The notes under the pieces: generated by a model
What the model saw: only the letters and a program-made list of their open reading frames with translations
Told to the model about the DNA's origin: nothing
The model's database searches: none
Position numbers and translations under genes: made by a program
DNA from: Clostridia bacterium
GTDB taxonomy: Bacteria; Bacillota; Clostridia; Christensenellales; CAG-314
Direction: 5' to 3'
DNA length: 64,000 nt
NCBI GenBank assembly: GCA_900769665.1
Contig: CAAGHL010000061.1
Location: forward strand, 1 to 64,000
Shown: positions 7,876 to 17,419 of the stretch, one piece after another
Layout: each line of letters begins with the position of its first letter
How positions within the stretch are numbered: position 1 is the first letter of the stretch

Positions 7876-9024
7876 ATGAGAGCTTTTATTCTTGTAATTG
7901 ACGGATTCGGTATCGGTGCTATGCCCGACTGCAAGTTGTTCAACGACTACGGGGCAAACACGCTGAAAAATATCCGCAACGCCTACGATCTCAATTTGCC
8001 GACGCTTGCCGACATGGGACTGTACAACATAGACGGAACATACAACGACGATCGTCAACCCAGCGGTGCTTACGCGCGTTTGCAAGAGCTTAGCAAGGGC
8101 AAGGATACCACCGTCGGACATTGGGAGATGGCAGGCGTAATCACGCAAAAGCCCTTCCCGACATTTCCGCAAGGCTTCCCCAAGGAGTTTATGGCTCGTT
8201 TGGAGAAGGAGTGCGGCACCAAATTTTTGTGCAACAAGCCGTACAGCGGCACGGAAGTAATCAAGGACTACGGCAAGGAACACATTGCCACGGGGTACCC
8301 CATCATATACACCTCGGCGGACAGCGTATTGCAAATTGCCACCCACGACAGCAGATACACGGTGGAGCAACTGTACGATATGTGCCGCAAGGCTCGTGAA
8401 CTTTGCACGGGCAAGTACGGCGTAGGTCGTGTGATTGCACGTCCCTTTACCGGTGAGTACCCCTACACGCGCACATCGCAACGTATGGATTTCAGTATCG
8501 ACCCCACGGGCGAAACGTTGCTTGACAAAGTAAAGGCGGCAGGGTTGGAAAGCGTTGCCGTCGGCAAAATCGAGTACATCTTCAACGGCAGAGGTATCAC
8601 ACGCAGTATACACACGGCAAGCAACCTCGAGGGACTTAACGTCACGTTGGACCTAGCAAAGGAAAGCTTTGACGGACTAGTCTTTGTCAATCTGGTTGAC
8701 ACCGACATGAAGTACGGTCACCGTCGCGACGTGTTCGGTTACGCAGAGGCGTTGGAGGAAATCGACGGCAAAGTTGCCGAACTAATCAAGCTGTTGAAGC
8801 ACGACGATGTGTTGTACATCACGGGCGACCACGGTTGCGACCCCACACATAAGGCGCACACCGACCACACGCGCGAGTACACGCCGCTACTTATTTGGGG
8901 TACGGACGTAGTGCCCACCAACCTCGGCACAATCAAAGGCTTTGACGTAATTGCCGACACCGTGCGCGAGCAATTGGACATCGGCGCAGGACCTAAGTCA
9001 GTTTGGGAAAAGATTACAAGGTAG
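7876..9024 (+). CDS. deoB: Phosphopentomutase
   Basis: A 382-aa alkaline-phosphatase-superfamily enzyme that interconverts (deoxy)ribose 1- and 5-phosphate in nucleoside salvage. Metal-site motifs are VIDGFGIGAMPD at the N-terminus, DTTVGHWEM (about 79-87), VDTDMKYGHRRD (about 275), and GDHGCDPTHKAHTDHTREY near residue 320. GTGAGGTAAGCT precedes the ATG. It is transcribed alone from its own promoter, with a terminator at 9076-9104. The length is normal. Confidence 0.96.
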   Translation: MRAFILVIDGFGIGAMPDCKLFNDYGANTLKNIRNAYDLNLPTLADMGLYNIDGTYNDDRQPSGAYARLQELSKGKDTTVGHWEMAGVITQKPFPTFPQGFPKEFMARLEKECGTKFLCNKPYSGTEVIKDYGKEHIATGYPIIYTSADSVLQIATHDSRYTVEQLYDMCRKARELCTGKYGVGRVIARPFTGEYPYTRTSQRMDFSIDPTGETLLDKVKAAGLESVAVGKIEYIFNGRGITRSIHTASNLEGLNVTLDLAKESFDGLVFVNLVDTDMKYGHRRDVFGYAEALEEIDGKVAELIKLLKHDDVLYITGDHGCDPTHKAHTDHTREYTPLLIWGTDVVPTNLGTIKGFDVIADTVREQLDIGAGPKSVWEKITR

Positions 9025-9075
9025 TTTTTCTTTCAAAATCGTAATTGGCTGTTTTACTGCAAACACAAATCAATT

Positions 9076-9104
9076 TGACCGTAACTTTGGTTGCGGTCAT
9101 TTTT
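9076..9104 (+). terminator. deoB terminator
   Basis: TGACCG and CGGTCA with inner AAC/GTT pairs form the stem, followed by five T. Confidence 0.8.
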
Positions 9105-9410
9105 ATTTGCCTGTGAGGATTATGTTGTAAAAGTTTTTTTGTGTTTTTGAATGACTGAGTTATATATTTTGGTATTTATAGCTTTTGCCGAGAGTGAATC
9201 GTCTATCGAATCATTTTTTTGTGAAAAATGATTAAAAAATTAGAGAATATAGGTAAAAACGAGGGTTTTTTGTGCCTACTTCGTCAAAAACGGTTGAATT
9301 TTACCAAAGTATTTGGTATAATTTATTATAGATAAATTTTATGAAACTTGGAATTTTATTAGTAATTTATCAATTAACGCATATTGCGTGAATTTACGAG
9401 GTAACAAACA
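9105..9410. other. AT-rich intergenic region with LysR-gene promoter
   Basis: No gene is visible. The stretch is strongly AT-rich, with a hairpin around AATCATTTTTT/AAAAATGATT near 9209-9235. A promoter follows at 9294-9322 (TTGAAT, 17 bp, TATAAT), leaving a leader of about 80 nt before the LysR gene. Confidence 0.65.
9294..9322 (+). promoter_or_regulatory. Promoter of the LysR-family gene
   Basis: TTGAAT (9294-9299), 17 bp and TATAAT (9317-9322). Confidence 0.7.
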
Positions 9411-10286
9411 ATGAAGTTGTTGCAAATGAAGTATTTTCAAACGGTGTGCCGCTATGGCAGTATTACAAAGGCGGCGGAGGAACTATTTGTCAGTCAGCCG
9501 ACGATTTCCTTTTGCATAAAGGAATTGGAAAGCGAGTTTGGCGTGCGACTGTTCCATCGCAGACACAATCGGTTGCAATTGACGGTGGAAGGCTCCTACT
9601 TTTTGGACAAGGTCAACTATATTTTGCAGTCGGTGGACGCCCTTGCCGTGCAAATGAAAAACATGGGCAACAACCGCAATCACGTCAAGATTGCCGTTCC
9701 CGCAATGATCAGTACATTTTTGTTTCCGCAAATTTTCAATGCGTACAGCAAGACATACCCCGAGGTGGAGTTGGAAATGTTGGAAACAGGCTCGTTGCAA
9801 GTGCGCAAACTTGTGGACGCCAGCTCCGTCGACCTTGGCATAACCATCCGCGACGACGTGGTTGACGACACCTACAACGAGTTGCCGCTTGTCAGTACGG
9901 AACTTGTCTTTTGCGTCAGCCGCAAGCATCCGCTAGCCGACCGCAAACAAATCTCCTTCAAGGAGCTTTCCGACGAACACATCATTTTGTTCAAGGCGGA
10001 CAGCTACCAAAATATATTTATCAAACGAGCTTTTTCCGAGGCAGGCGTGGAGCCTAACATAATGTTGTACTCCTCGCAATTGTACACGATAAAGCAATTT
10101 TTGTCCTACGGCAATGTGGGCGCATTTTTGTACAGACAGGTCGCTGAAATGGACAAAGATCTTGTGTGTATACCGCTAGAACAACCCATCATCCAAGACA
10201 TCGCCCTCATTTGGACGAAAAACGGCAACTTGTACAGCGATTCGGAAAACTTTATCCAATTTGCAAAACAGTTGAAGCTTGACTGA
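9411..10286 (+). CDS. LysR-family transcriptional regulator
   Basis: A 291-aa protein of standard LTTR length. The winged helix-turn-helix spans residues 1-60 and shows GSITKAAEELFVSQPTISF followed by LESEFGVRLFHRR. The remainder is the two-lobed substrate-binding domain. The effector and targets cannot be read from the sequence. It is followed 45 bases later by ppa in the same direction, which may be read through. GAGG lies a little upstream of the ATG. Confidence 0.93.
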   Translation: MKLLQMKYFQTVCRYGSITKAAEELFVSQPTISFCIKELESEFGVRLFHRRHNRLQLTVEGSYFLDKVNYILQSVDALAVQMKNMGNNRNHVKIAVPAMISTFLFPQIFNAYSKTYPEVELEMLETGSLQVRKLVDASSVDLGITIRDDVVDDTYNELPLVSTELVFCVSRKHPLADRKQISFKELSDEHIILFKADSYQNIFIKRAFSEAGVEPNIMLYSSQLYTIKQFLSYGNVGAFLYRQVAEMDKDLVCIPLEQPIIQDIALIWTKNGNLYSDSENFIQFAKQLKLD

Positions 10287-10331
10287 TAAAAAAATTGCCC
10301 TTAAATTACCCTAATACGGGAGGAAACGACA

Positions 10332-10868
10332 ATGAACATTTGGCACAACATTGCACGTAACAGAATAAAAGCCGACGACTTTTACGCCGTGGTGGAAATC
10401 ACTAAGGGCAGTAAAATGAAGTACGAATTGGACAAGGAAACGGGACTGCTGGTGTTGGACCGTATCTTGTACACGTCCACGCATTACCCTACAAACTACG
10501 GTTTTATCCCTCGCACCCTTGCCGACGACGGCGACCCGATGGACGTACTTGTGCTGTCTAGTGAATCGTTGTTGCCCATGAGTTTGGTGCGGTGCTATCC
10601 TATCGGCGTAATCACAATGAACGACAACGGCGCTGCCGACGAAAAAATTATTGCAATACCCTTCAACGACCCGACGTACAACAATTACAAGTCGATTTCG
10701 GAGTTGCCGTCGCACATTTTTGAGGAAATGCAACATTTTTTCCGAGTGTACAAGGAGCTTGAAAATAAGTCGACAAGCGTTTCCGAAGTGTTTGACGCCG
10801 ATGTCGCCGTAAAAACAGTGCAAAAATCCATCGACGAATACATCGACAAGATACTTTCCAAGCAGTAA
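10332..10868 (+). CDS. ppa: Inorganic pyrophosphatase, family I
   Basis: A 178-aa soluble enzyme that hydrolyses PPi to drive biosynthesis. The signature DDGDPMDVLV (about 69-78) supplies the Mg-binding aspartates, and Tyr and Lys residues of the active site are visible in YELDKETG and HYPTNYGFIP. The start follows GGGAGGAAACGACA. Many Clostridia use family II or membrane pyrophosphatases, so a family I enzyme is informative. A strong terminator follows. Confidence 0.95.
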   Translation: MNIWHNIARNRIKADDFYAVVEITKGSKMKYELDKETGLLVLDRILYTSTHYPTNYGFIPRTLADDGDPMDVLVLSSESLLPMSLVRCYPIGVITMNDNGAADEKIIAIPFNDPTYNNYKSISELPSHIFEEMQHFFRVYKELENKSTSVSEVFDADVAVKTVQKSIDEYIDKILSKQ

Positions 10869-10910
10869 ACGCTAATTCGCCTTTGCGATAAACATACTAC
10901 GCAATTACAA

Positions 10911-10953
10911 AGCACACTAAGCTTCGTATATACGAAACATAGTGTGCTTTTTT
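10911..10953 (+). terminator. ppa terminator
   Basis: AGCACACTA (10911-10919) pairs with TAGTGTGCT (10940-10948), with inner pairs TTCGTATATACGAA and a T-run to 10953. Confidence 0.9.
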
Positions 10954-11065
10954 GCGTGACTTATCAAATAAATGTCAATACAAACAATGTCATCTGCAAA
11001 GTAATTACGAAAGACGTGCAAGTCAAAAACGTGTTTTACTTGCCTCCTCGGCGAGGGGCGAGGGG

Positions 11066-11872
11066 TCAACCTTCGTAGCGCTTGGTCAGTATCTTTTCGG
11101 GGATGGCAACTATTGCGTACATCAACCCTGCAAGGGCGCACAGCACAATGGTGCAAGTCATCACTAGGTCTAGGCGGAACACCTGACTGCCGTACACAAG
11201 CAAGTACCCCAGCCCCTCTTTGCTGACAAGGTATTCGCCCATTATCGAGCCAATCCAAGCCATGCCGACGTTTATTTTCAGCGTGGACAGCAATGTCGGT
11301 ACGTTCCCCGGCGCCACAAGCTTGACAAATATTTGCAGTCGGTTTGCGCCCATGCTTTTAAGTAGCATTATTTTGTCGGGGTCGGTCGCCACAAAGCCGT
11401 TTAGTATGGTGATGGTGGTTATCACGACGGAAATCAGTACCGCCATGGCGATTATCGAGGCTTTGCCTGTGCCCATCCAAATGATTATTATCGGTCCGAG
11501 GGCGATTTTCGGCAGGCTGTTGAGTACAACGACATACGGCTCGAACACGTCCTTGACAAAATTGTTCCACCACATGACGACGGCAAATGCGTAGCCTAGC
11601 GCAGTGCCGATGGCAAAGCCGCATAAGGTTTCGTAGGTGCTGACAAGCGCATGTTTGGCTAGCGTTCCGTTGGCAATCAGTTCGCCGAGCGTTTTTGCTA
11701 TGCGTGACGGACTAGACGTAATAAAGCTGTCTATCCACCCGAGGTTTGCAGAAAGCTCCCACAAGCCGAGCAGTAGCAACAGCAGTCCTATGCGTGCGGC
11801 GTGGACGAGTATTTTTAGCGTAAGCTTTTTGCGGCGGTACAAAAGATGATCGCGCGTGAAAGTTTGTTTCAT
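11066..11872 (-). CDS. ABC importer permease, NitT/TauT (SsuC-like) family
   Basis: A 268-aa membrane protein with about six transmembrane segments and the BPD_transp_1 fold. The coupling region reads LKSMGANRLQIFVKLVAPG, the EAA loop that contacts the ATPase. It is the last gene of a three-gene operon (binding protein, ATPase, permease) and overlaps the ATPase stop by four bases. Family members import sulfonates, taurine, nitrate or pyrimidine precursors of thiamine; the substrate is not evident. Confidence 0.92.
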   Translation of the reverse strand: MKQTFTRDHLLYRRKKLTLKILVHAARIGLLLLLLGLWELSANLGWIDSFITSSPSRIAKTLGELIANGTLAKHALVSTYETLCGFAIGTALGYAFAVVMWWNNFVKDVFEPYVVVLNSLPKIALGPIIIIWMGTGKASIIAMAVLISVVITTITILNGFVATDPDKIMLLKSMGANRLQIFVKLVAPGNVPTLLSTLKINVGMAWIGSIMGEYLVSKEGLGYLLVYGSQVFRLDLVMTCTIVLCALAGLMYAIVAIPEKILTKRYEG

Positions 11873-12618
11873 TGCTCGTCACCTCCGTTAAGGTACTTGT
11901 GCAGTAGCTCGAATTGCTTTGCAAAGGTTGGCGACTCTCGCCGTTTCAGCGGCGTGGCAATGTCGGCTAGGTGCGTTTCGTGCACCGTCAACACATGCGC
12001 AGGGCGTTTGGTCAGCACGATTATTCTGTCCGCCATGCTTATTGCCTCGCTGATGTCGTGCGTTACAAGCAATGCCGTCTTGCCCTCGTCGCGTATTATG
12101 CCGTACACGTCGTCGCACACGTTTAGGCGCGTTTGGAAGTCCAGCGCGGAAAACGGTTCGTCAAGTAGTAGTAGGTCGGGATTGGTGGCAAGGGTGCGTA
12201 TCAGCGCGGCACGTTGGCGCATGCCGCCGCTTATTTGGCGCGGATAGTGGTTGCGAAACTCCCACAAACCGTATTTTGCCAACAGCATATTGGCGTGGTC
12301 GACGTTTTCTTTTGTTTTGATGTGTTGTATTTCCAGCCCCAACATTACGTTGCGTTGTATGGTGCGCCACTCAAACAGTTGGTCGCGTTGCAACATGTAG
12401 CCGACTTTTGCGCCGTCGTTCATCACCACCTTGCCGTCGGTAGGCGCAAGCAAACCGCATACCAACGACAAAATGGTGGTTTTGCCGCAACCGCTGGGAC
12501 CGATCAGTGCGACGAACTCTCCTTTGTTTATCTCGAAGCAAAGCTTGTCTACGGCGACTGTTTCCGACGTGTCGGTGTAAAAAACTTTGCTTACGTTGTC
12601 GAATTTCATTACGGTCAT
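11869..12618 (-). CDS. ABC importer ATP-binding protein, NitT/TauT family
   Basis: About 249 aa. Walker A GPSGCGKTT (about 40), Q-loop LQRDQLFEW, signature ISGGMRQRAAL and Walker B LLLLDEPFSALD are all visible, followed by the switch His in LVTHDISEA. It energises uptake through the adjacent permease. The start at 12618 is chosen because GGAG lies just upstream; the longer frame to 12675 has no such site and a non-conserved N-terminus. Confidence 0.94.
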   Translation of the reverse strand: MTVMKFDNVSKVFYTDTSETVAVDKLCFEINKGEFVALIGPSGCGKTTILSLVCGLLAPTDGKVVMNDGAKVGYMLQRDQLFEWRTIQRNVMLGLEIQHIKTKENVDHANMLLAKYGLWEFRNHYPRQISGGMRQRAALIRTLATNPDLLLLDEPFSALDFQTRLNVCDDVYGIIRDEGKTALLVTHDISEAISMADRIIVLTKRPAHVLTVHETHLADIATPLKRRESPTFAKQFELLHKYLNGGDEQ

Positions 12619-12678
12619 AAGTTTCTCCGTTGTATGTCGGTTTGTGTTTCGGCAATAATCTTGCGCTTTGTGCAAACT

Positions 12679-13671
12679 CTACTTGCCGATTTTGTTTGCG
12701 TAGGTGTTGTCTACGATGGTGTCGTACTTGACTCGCGAAGACAGCTGTTTGGCGTTTTCCATTATGTCCTGTATGCGCTCGAACGCCGCCTTGTCGGTGA
12801 CGGGCGTGGTCGTCCAAACGTCGTAGGTTTTGTAGTTGGTTATGGCCTTGACAAGTAGGTCGTTGCTTGTTCCGTCAAAGTAGGGCGCAACAAGCTTGGC
12901 AATGTCCTCGGCAGAGTGGGTGAGGGCGTAGTCGGTGCCTTTCCATACGGCGCGCAAAAACTTGGTCGCTTTGTCGCCGTGTTTGGACAAAAAATCCGTC
13001 GTGGCGGTGTAGCAGGTGTAGGGTATCTCTCCGCTGTCCATGCCGATTGCCGACACGATGTAGCCCTTGCCCTCGGTCACCATTTGGCTTGCGGCAGGCT
13101 CAAACAAGGGCACGAAATCGCCCGTTCCCCCTGTAAACGCGGGACCGAGCGCACCGAATTGTATGCTGTAATCCATGGTTATGTTTTTGCCGTCGTAGTA
13201 TCCTTTGTTGTTAAGTACGTATTGCAGTATCATTGCAGGCATACCGCCGGTGCGCCCCATGAGGACCGTTTTGCCGTCCAAACCTTCGTAGTTGAAGTTG
13301 TCGTTGGGCGTGCGAGCCACCAAAAAACTGCCGTCGCGCTTGGTTAGTTGTCCGATTACGCGCGGATAGTCCTTTTTGCCTTGCAAGTACACGTAGATGT
13401 TGGCTTCGCAACCCATCAAGCCGATGTCGGCTTCGCCCGTCAGTAGTGCGGTCATTACGTTGTCCGCGCCGCTACCGTTGGTGATGTCCACAGTCAGTCC
13501 TTCGTCCTCAAAGTAGCCAAGCGCCATTGCAAGGTACTGCGGTGTGTAAAACAAGCTGTGGGTTACTTCGGTCAAATGTATAGTGTTGTCGTCGGTAGTG
13601 CAACCGAAGCATACGGCGGCACAGCAGAGCGAAACGAGCATCGTCAATGCGATACACGCAAATTTTTTCAA
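12679..13671 (-). CDS. Substrate-binding lipoprotein of the ABC importer (NMT1/SsuA-like)
   Basis: A 330-aa protein with a lipoprotein signal peptide. A hydrophobic stretch ends in VCFGC, so Cys24 would be lipidated and the protein held at the outer membrane face. The remainder is an NMT1/THI5-like periplasmic-binding fold: LTEVTHSLFYTPQYLAMALG, then GEADIGLMGCEA, typical of SsuA/ThiY relatives. It is the first gene of the importer operon and follows AGGAGGATAACTTG. No TPP-riboswitch core is visible upstream, which weakens a thiamine-precursor role but does not exclude it. Confidence 0.9.
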   Translation of the reverse strand: MKKFACIALTMLVSLCCAAVCFGCTTDDNTIHLTEVTHSLFYTPQYLAMALGYFEDEGLTVDITNGSGADNVMTALLTGEADIGLMGCEANIYVYLQGKKDYPRVIGQLTKRDGSFLVARTPNDNFNYEGLDGKTVLMGRTGGMPAMILQYVLNNKGYYDGKNITMDYSIQFGALGPAFTGGTGDFVPLFEPAASQMVTEGKGYIVSAIGMDSGEIPYTCYTATTDFLSKHGDKATKFLRAVWKGTDYALTHSAEDIAKLVAPYFDGTSNDLLVKAITNYKTYDVWTTTPVTDKAAFERIQDIMENAKQLSSRVKYDTIVDNTYANKIGK

Positions 13672-13756
13672 GTTATCCTCCTTTACATCAGTATTCTATT
13701 TATTTCGCGCGAAAAACGTTACGGATTGGAAGTACATCAAGTAAGTTTAGTATTTC

Positions 13757-13982
13757 GCTTGGCGACGAGGTATTGTCCCACCGCGAACGTTTGATACTGT
13801 ATCGCCTCGGCAATACCCATCGAAAAACGCCCTGATGGCTCCCTCCGCTCGGAGCAATAAAGCTTGCTTAAACGAAGTTTCCCAGCCGTGCCACTCGCTT
13901 CGAGGCTTTCGGTTGGGTACAGCCTCGGCTCCTGCGCACCCTCGGTCAGATGTCGCTGTGGGACAATACCTCGTCGCCAAGC
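13757..13982 (+). repeat. Foldback element B, copy 1
   Basis: A perfect 25-bp inverted repeat (13757-13781 with 13958-13982) bounds a 226-bp element. Inside, CGAAAAACGCCCTGATGG and CTCCCTCCGCTCGG start a core shared with 44668-44802 and, in reverse, 45291-45434, and a second inner stem pairs ACCCATCGAAA with TTTCGGTTGGGT. The outer arms have a sequence quite different from those of copy 2. There is no transposase and no clear target duplication. Confidence 0.85.
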
Positions 13983-14034
13983 ATCTAGTTGTTGGAAGCC
14001 GATTGAGTAGTGGCAGTATGAAATAAAGGGGCAT

Positions 14035-14096
14035 TGCAATGAAAACGTGCTTTTCATTTGACGTGGTAATCTTGCGGAAGCGCCATTGTTAATAAG
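14035..14096 (+). repeat. Partial copy of foldback element D
   Basis: About 60 bases match the reverse complement of part of 45028-45200, including TTGACGTGG, GCGGAAGCGCCATTGT and AATAAG. It directly follows element B copy 1. The arms are missing. Confidence 0.65.
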
Positions 14097-14157
14097 TCTT
14101 AATCGAAACGAAACTGCATTATATAAATTGTCAATTGGACAACTTGCTTACATTTGC

Positions 14158-14186
14158 TTGCGCTTAACGGAAAGTTGTGGTAATAT
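14158..14186 (+). promoter_or_regulatory. Promoter of the valS T-box leader
   Basis: TTGCGC (14158-14163), 17 bp and TAATAT (14181-14186), giving a start near 14193 at the head of the T-box fold. Confidence 0.55.
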
Positions 14187-14192
14187 TAGTAG

Positions 14193-14480
14193 GAAGCATG
14201 GCGGACGATTTGTCTGTCGAAAGCAAAAGGCTTTGTCGTGATTGTCTTTCAAGAGAGCGAACTATGGTGAGAATTTCGCAAGACGGTCGGCAACGTGTAG
14301 TTTGCTTTGCTTGTTGTACGAAACGGCGCATATTGCGAAAGTAGTGCAACACGTTTCCGCGCACGGACAACGAGGTTTGTCTGCAAAATGCAGGCAAGCG
14401 AACAAAGGTGGTACCGCGAGTAATTTCGCCCTTTGACAGGTAAGCATGTAGTTTGCCGTGTCGAAGGGCGTTTTTGTTTT
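14193..14480 (+). promoter_or_regulatory. T-box riboswitch controlling valS
   Basis: The T-box core AAAGGTGGTACCGCG (14404-14418) binds the 3' end of uncharged tRNA and forms the antiterminator. It is followed by a terminator whose 12-bp arms (14427-14438 and 14459-14470) precede a T-rich run. Upstream, GAGAG and GGTG elements near 14250-14272 fit the stem I apical region. By context the effector is uncharged tRNA-Val; I did not place the specifier codon. Confidence 0.88.
14427..14480 (+). terminator. Regulated terminator of the T-box
   Basis: CGCCCTTTGACA pairs with TGTCGAAGGGCG, followed by TTTTTGTTTT. It competes with the T-box antiterminator. Confidence 0.88.
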
Positions 14481-14587
14481 GTCGCAAACGTCGCTTGCAA
14501 ACGATGTAGCAACTGTGTGTTGTTTTGCTAGGGCGCATATTCCAATGGTGTGCGGACATGCAAATTTGTTTGCAAACTCGTCAAAAC

Positions 14588-14645
14588 GGGCAAATTACCT
14601 CAAAAATCAACGATTTGTAAAATACTATGTCATGCATAGTATTAC
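14588..14645 (+). repeat. Short hairpin repeat E, copy 2
   Basis: The family left part (GGCAAATTACCTCAAAAATC) is followed by ACTATGTCATGCATAGT inside 14622-14642. It lies in the valS leader between the T-box terminator and the start codon. Confidence 0.75.
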
Positions 14646-14714
14646 AAAATATAACAAAATTTGATTTTTTTAACTGCCGTGTCGACGTATGACACAGCCA
14701 AGGAGAAAACTTGT

Positions 14715-17330
14715 ATGCTTGACAAAAGTTACCAACCAAACCAATTTGAACACGATTTGTACCATTGGTGGATGGACCAGGGGTACTTTACTCCCAAGGC
14801 GGAAGTGGGCAAGCCGTACTTTAGCATGGTTACGCCGCCGCCCAACATCACGGGGCAGTTGCACCTCGGACACGGACTGGACAACGCCATCCAAGATACG
14901 CTTATTCGTTTCAAGCGTATGCAAGGTTACAACACGTTGTGGTTGCCCGGTACCGACCACGCTAGTATTGCAACGGAAGTGAAGATTGTCGAAGCATTGA
15001 AGAAGCAAGGTATCGACAAACACGACCTCGGGCGCGACGGTTTCCTCAAGCGTGCTTGGCAATGGAAGGAAGAATACGGCGGACGTATCGTGGAACAACT
15101 GAAGTGCCTCGGTAGCAGTTGCGACTGGACTCGCCTTGCGTTTACCATGGACGAGCGTTGCAGTAAGGCGGTGCGCCGTGCGTTTGTCAAGATGTACCGC
15201 GACGGACTGATTTACCGCGGCAATCGTATCATCAACTGGTGCCCTGTGTGTCAAACGGCATTGTCCGACGCCGAGGTGGAGTACTCCGAGCAAGACGGAC
15301 ATTTCTGGCATTACGGCTACACGACGCCTGACGGAAAGACGACGGTTACATTTGCAACCACTCGTCCCGAAACAATGCTCGGCGATACGGCTGTTGCAGT
15401 CAACCCCAACGACGAGCGTTACAAGGATCTTGTCGGAAAGACGGTAATAGTGCCCTTTGTCAATCGTGAAATCCCCGTGATTGCCGACGAGTACGTCGAC
15501 ATGGACTTCGGTACGGGCGTTGTAAAGATTACTCCTGCGCACGACCCCAACGACTTCGAGGTGGGACGTCGCCACAACTTGCCCGTCATCCGCGTAATGA
15601 ACGACGACGGCACGATGAACGAAAACGCAGGCGAATTTGCCGGTTTGGACCGCTACGAAGCACGCAAACAAATTGTGGCTCGCTTGAAGGAAATGGGCAT
15701 TTTACAAAAGGTCGAGCCGCACAAACACAACGTCGGCAGTTGCTACCGTTGCCATACTACGGTGGAGCCGATTGTGTCCAAGCAATGGTTTGTCAAGATG
15801 GAGCCGCTTGCAAAACCTGCCATCGAGGCAGTTAAGGAAGGCAAAATCAAGTTCCATCCCGAACGCTTTGAAAAGACCTATTTCAATTGGATGGAGAACA
15901 TCCGCGACTGGTGCATCAGCCGTCAACTGTGGTGGGGACATCGTATCCCCGTGTGGTACTGTGACGATTGTGGCGCGGAAATTTGCGAGGAAACGGATCC
16001 GACCGTTTGCCCGAAGTGCGGCAGTAAGCACATCCACCAAGACGAGGACGTGTTGGACACTTGGTTCAGCAGTGCTTTGTGGCCATTTAGCACGCTCGGT
16101 TTCTGCGAGGGCAGCGACGACTTCAAAGCGTTCTTCCCGACATCGGTGCTCAGTTGCGGATACGACATCATCTTCTTCTGCGTGGCGCGCATGATATTCA
16201 GCTCGCTGTACAACACGGGCGAAGTGCCGTTCCACGATGTGTTGATGCACGGTATCGTGCGTGACGAGCAAGGGCGCAAGATGAGTAAGTCGCTCGGCAA
16301 CGGTATCGACCCCGTCAAGTTTATCGACGAGTACGGCGCGGATACGTTGCGCTTTGCATTGCTCAACGGCGTTGCAAACGGTAGCGATATTCGTTTCTCT
16401 TCGGACAAAATCGAGGGTACGCGCAACTTCATGAACAAGATTTGGAACGCAAGCCGATTTGTGCTTATGAATTGCGAATGCAAAACGTTGCTTAACATCG
16501 AGGATTGCAACTTGACGCTTGCCGACAAATGGATACTTACCAAATTGAACGAAGTAACCAAGACGGTGACGGACTTGGTGGAAAAATTCGAGTTGGGCAT
16601 GAGCTGTCAAGCTTTGTACGACTTTGTTTGGAGCGAATTTTGCGATTGGTACATCGAGCTGACCAAACCCGTGCTGTACGGTACGGACGACAAGGCGCGT
16701 ATCGACACTCTGTCGGTGTTGGTGTATGTGCTTGACAAGATTCTCAAATTGTTGCATCCGTTTGTACCTTTCATTACGGAAAAAATCTACCAAGAGTTGC
16801 CTACGCATGGCGAAAGCATAATGATAAGCACCTACCCGACATTCGACGAAAAACTGAACTTCCCCGACGACGCACAGCTTGTGGAAGAGTTGAAAGACTT
16901 GGTAGGCAAAGTGCGTAATATTCGTACGGAATACGGTGTTGCTCCGAGTAAGCGTATTCGCTTGTATGTGGAACCGACCGACGAACGTATCCGCGAGTGC
17001 GATTTGTACCTTGCCAAGTTGTGCGGATTGGAAGAAGTTGTGTTCGGCACTGCAGCAGAGGGCGAAAAAACGGTAAATGCAGTGGGTACTGCGGCAAAGT
17101 GTCAAGTGCCTCTTGGAGATTTGGTGGATACGGCAAAGGAAATCGAGCGTATCACCAAGGAAATTGAAAACGTCGAAAACGAAATCGCGCGCGCCAACGG
17201 AAAACTGAGCAACGAAGGCTTCCTTGCCAAAGCTCCTGCAAAACTTGTCGAGGGCGAACGTGCAAAACTTGCTAAGTTTGAGGAATTGAAAGCACAACTT
17301 ACCGCACGTTTGGCGGAGTTGAAAGCGTAA
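14715..17330 (+). CDS. valS: Valyl-tRNA synthetase
   Basis: An 871-aa class I synthetase. The HIGH motif is seen in PPPNITGQLHLGHGLDNA (about 40-57) and KMSKSLGNGIDP near residue 520. The editing (CP1) domain lies between, with a zinc-ribbon-like CDDCG...CPKCG insert near 420-440. A C-terminal coiled coil (about 805-870) is typical of ValRS. The start at 14715 follows AAGGAG; the upstream extension to 14661 lacks a site. Charging of tRNA-Val is controlled through the T-box leader. A terminator at 17420-17471 closes the unit. Confidence 0.97.
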   Translation: MLDKSYQPNQFEHDLYHWWMDQGYFTPKAEVGKPYFSMVTPPPNITGQLHLGHGLDNAIQDTLIRFKRMQGYNTLWLPGTDHASIATEVKIVEALKKQGIDKHDLGRDGFLKRAWQWKEEYGGRIVEQLKCLGSSCDWTRLAFTMDERCSKAVRRAFVKMYRDGLIYRGNRIINWCPVCQTALSDAEVEYSEQDGHFWHYGYTTPDGKTTVTFATTRPETMLGDTAVAVNPNDERYKDLVGKTVIVPFVNREIPVIADEYVDMDFGTGVVKITPAHDPNDFEVGRRHNLPVIRVMNDDGTMNENAGEFAGLDRYEARKQIVARLKEMGILQKVEPHKHNVGSCYRCHTTVEPIVSKQWFVKMEPLAKPAIEAVKEGKIKFHPERFEKTYFNWMENIRDWCISRQLWWGHRIPVWYCDDCGAEICEETDPTVCPKCGSKHIHQDEDVLDTWFSSALWPFSTLGFCEGSDDFKAFFPTSVLSCGYDIIFFCVARMIFSSLYNTGEVPFHDVLMHGIVRDEQGRKMSKSLGNGIDPVKFIDEYGADTLRFALLNGVANGSDIRFSSDKIEGTRNFMNKIWNASRFVLMNCECKTLLNIEDCNLTLADKWILTKLNEVTKTVTDLVEKFELGMSCQALYDFVWSEFCDWYIELTKPVLYGTDDKARIDTLSVLVYVLDKILKLLHPFVPFITEKIYQELPTHGESIMISTYPTFDEKLNFPDDAQLVEELKDLVGKVRNIRTEYGVAPSKRIRLYVEPTDERIRECDLYLAKLCGLEEVVFGTAAEGEKTVNAVGTAAKCQVPLGDLVDTAKEIERITKEIENVENEIARANGKLSNEGFLAKAPAKLVEGERAKLAKFEELKAQLTARLAELKA

Positions 17331-17419
17331 ATCGATATCGAAATCAATGTTGCCGCCAAGATACATAAAAGCTGTTTGCGGATAGTAGCGACAGATTGAT
17401 AAAAACCAAATGAATATAA

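Noticed and set aside
13672..13756. TPP riboswitch for the NMT1-like importer
   Set aside because: The conserved CTGAGA and ACCTGATCTGG-type elements are absent on the minus strand.
13757..13982. Element B as an insertion sequence end or MITE
   Set aside because: Its terminal arms are not shared with the other copies and no target duplication or transposase is visible, so I list it as a foldback element.
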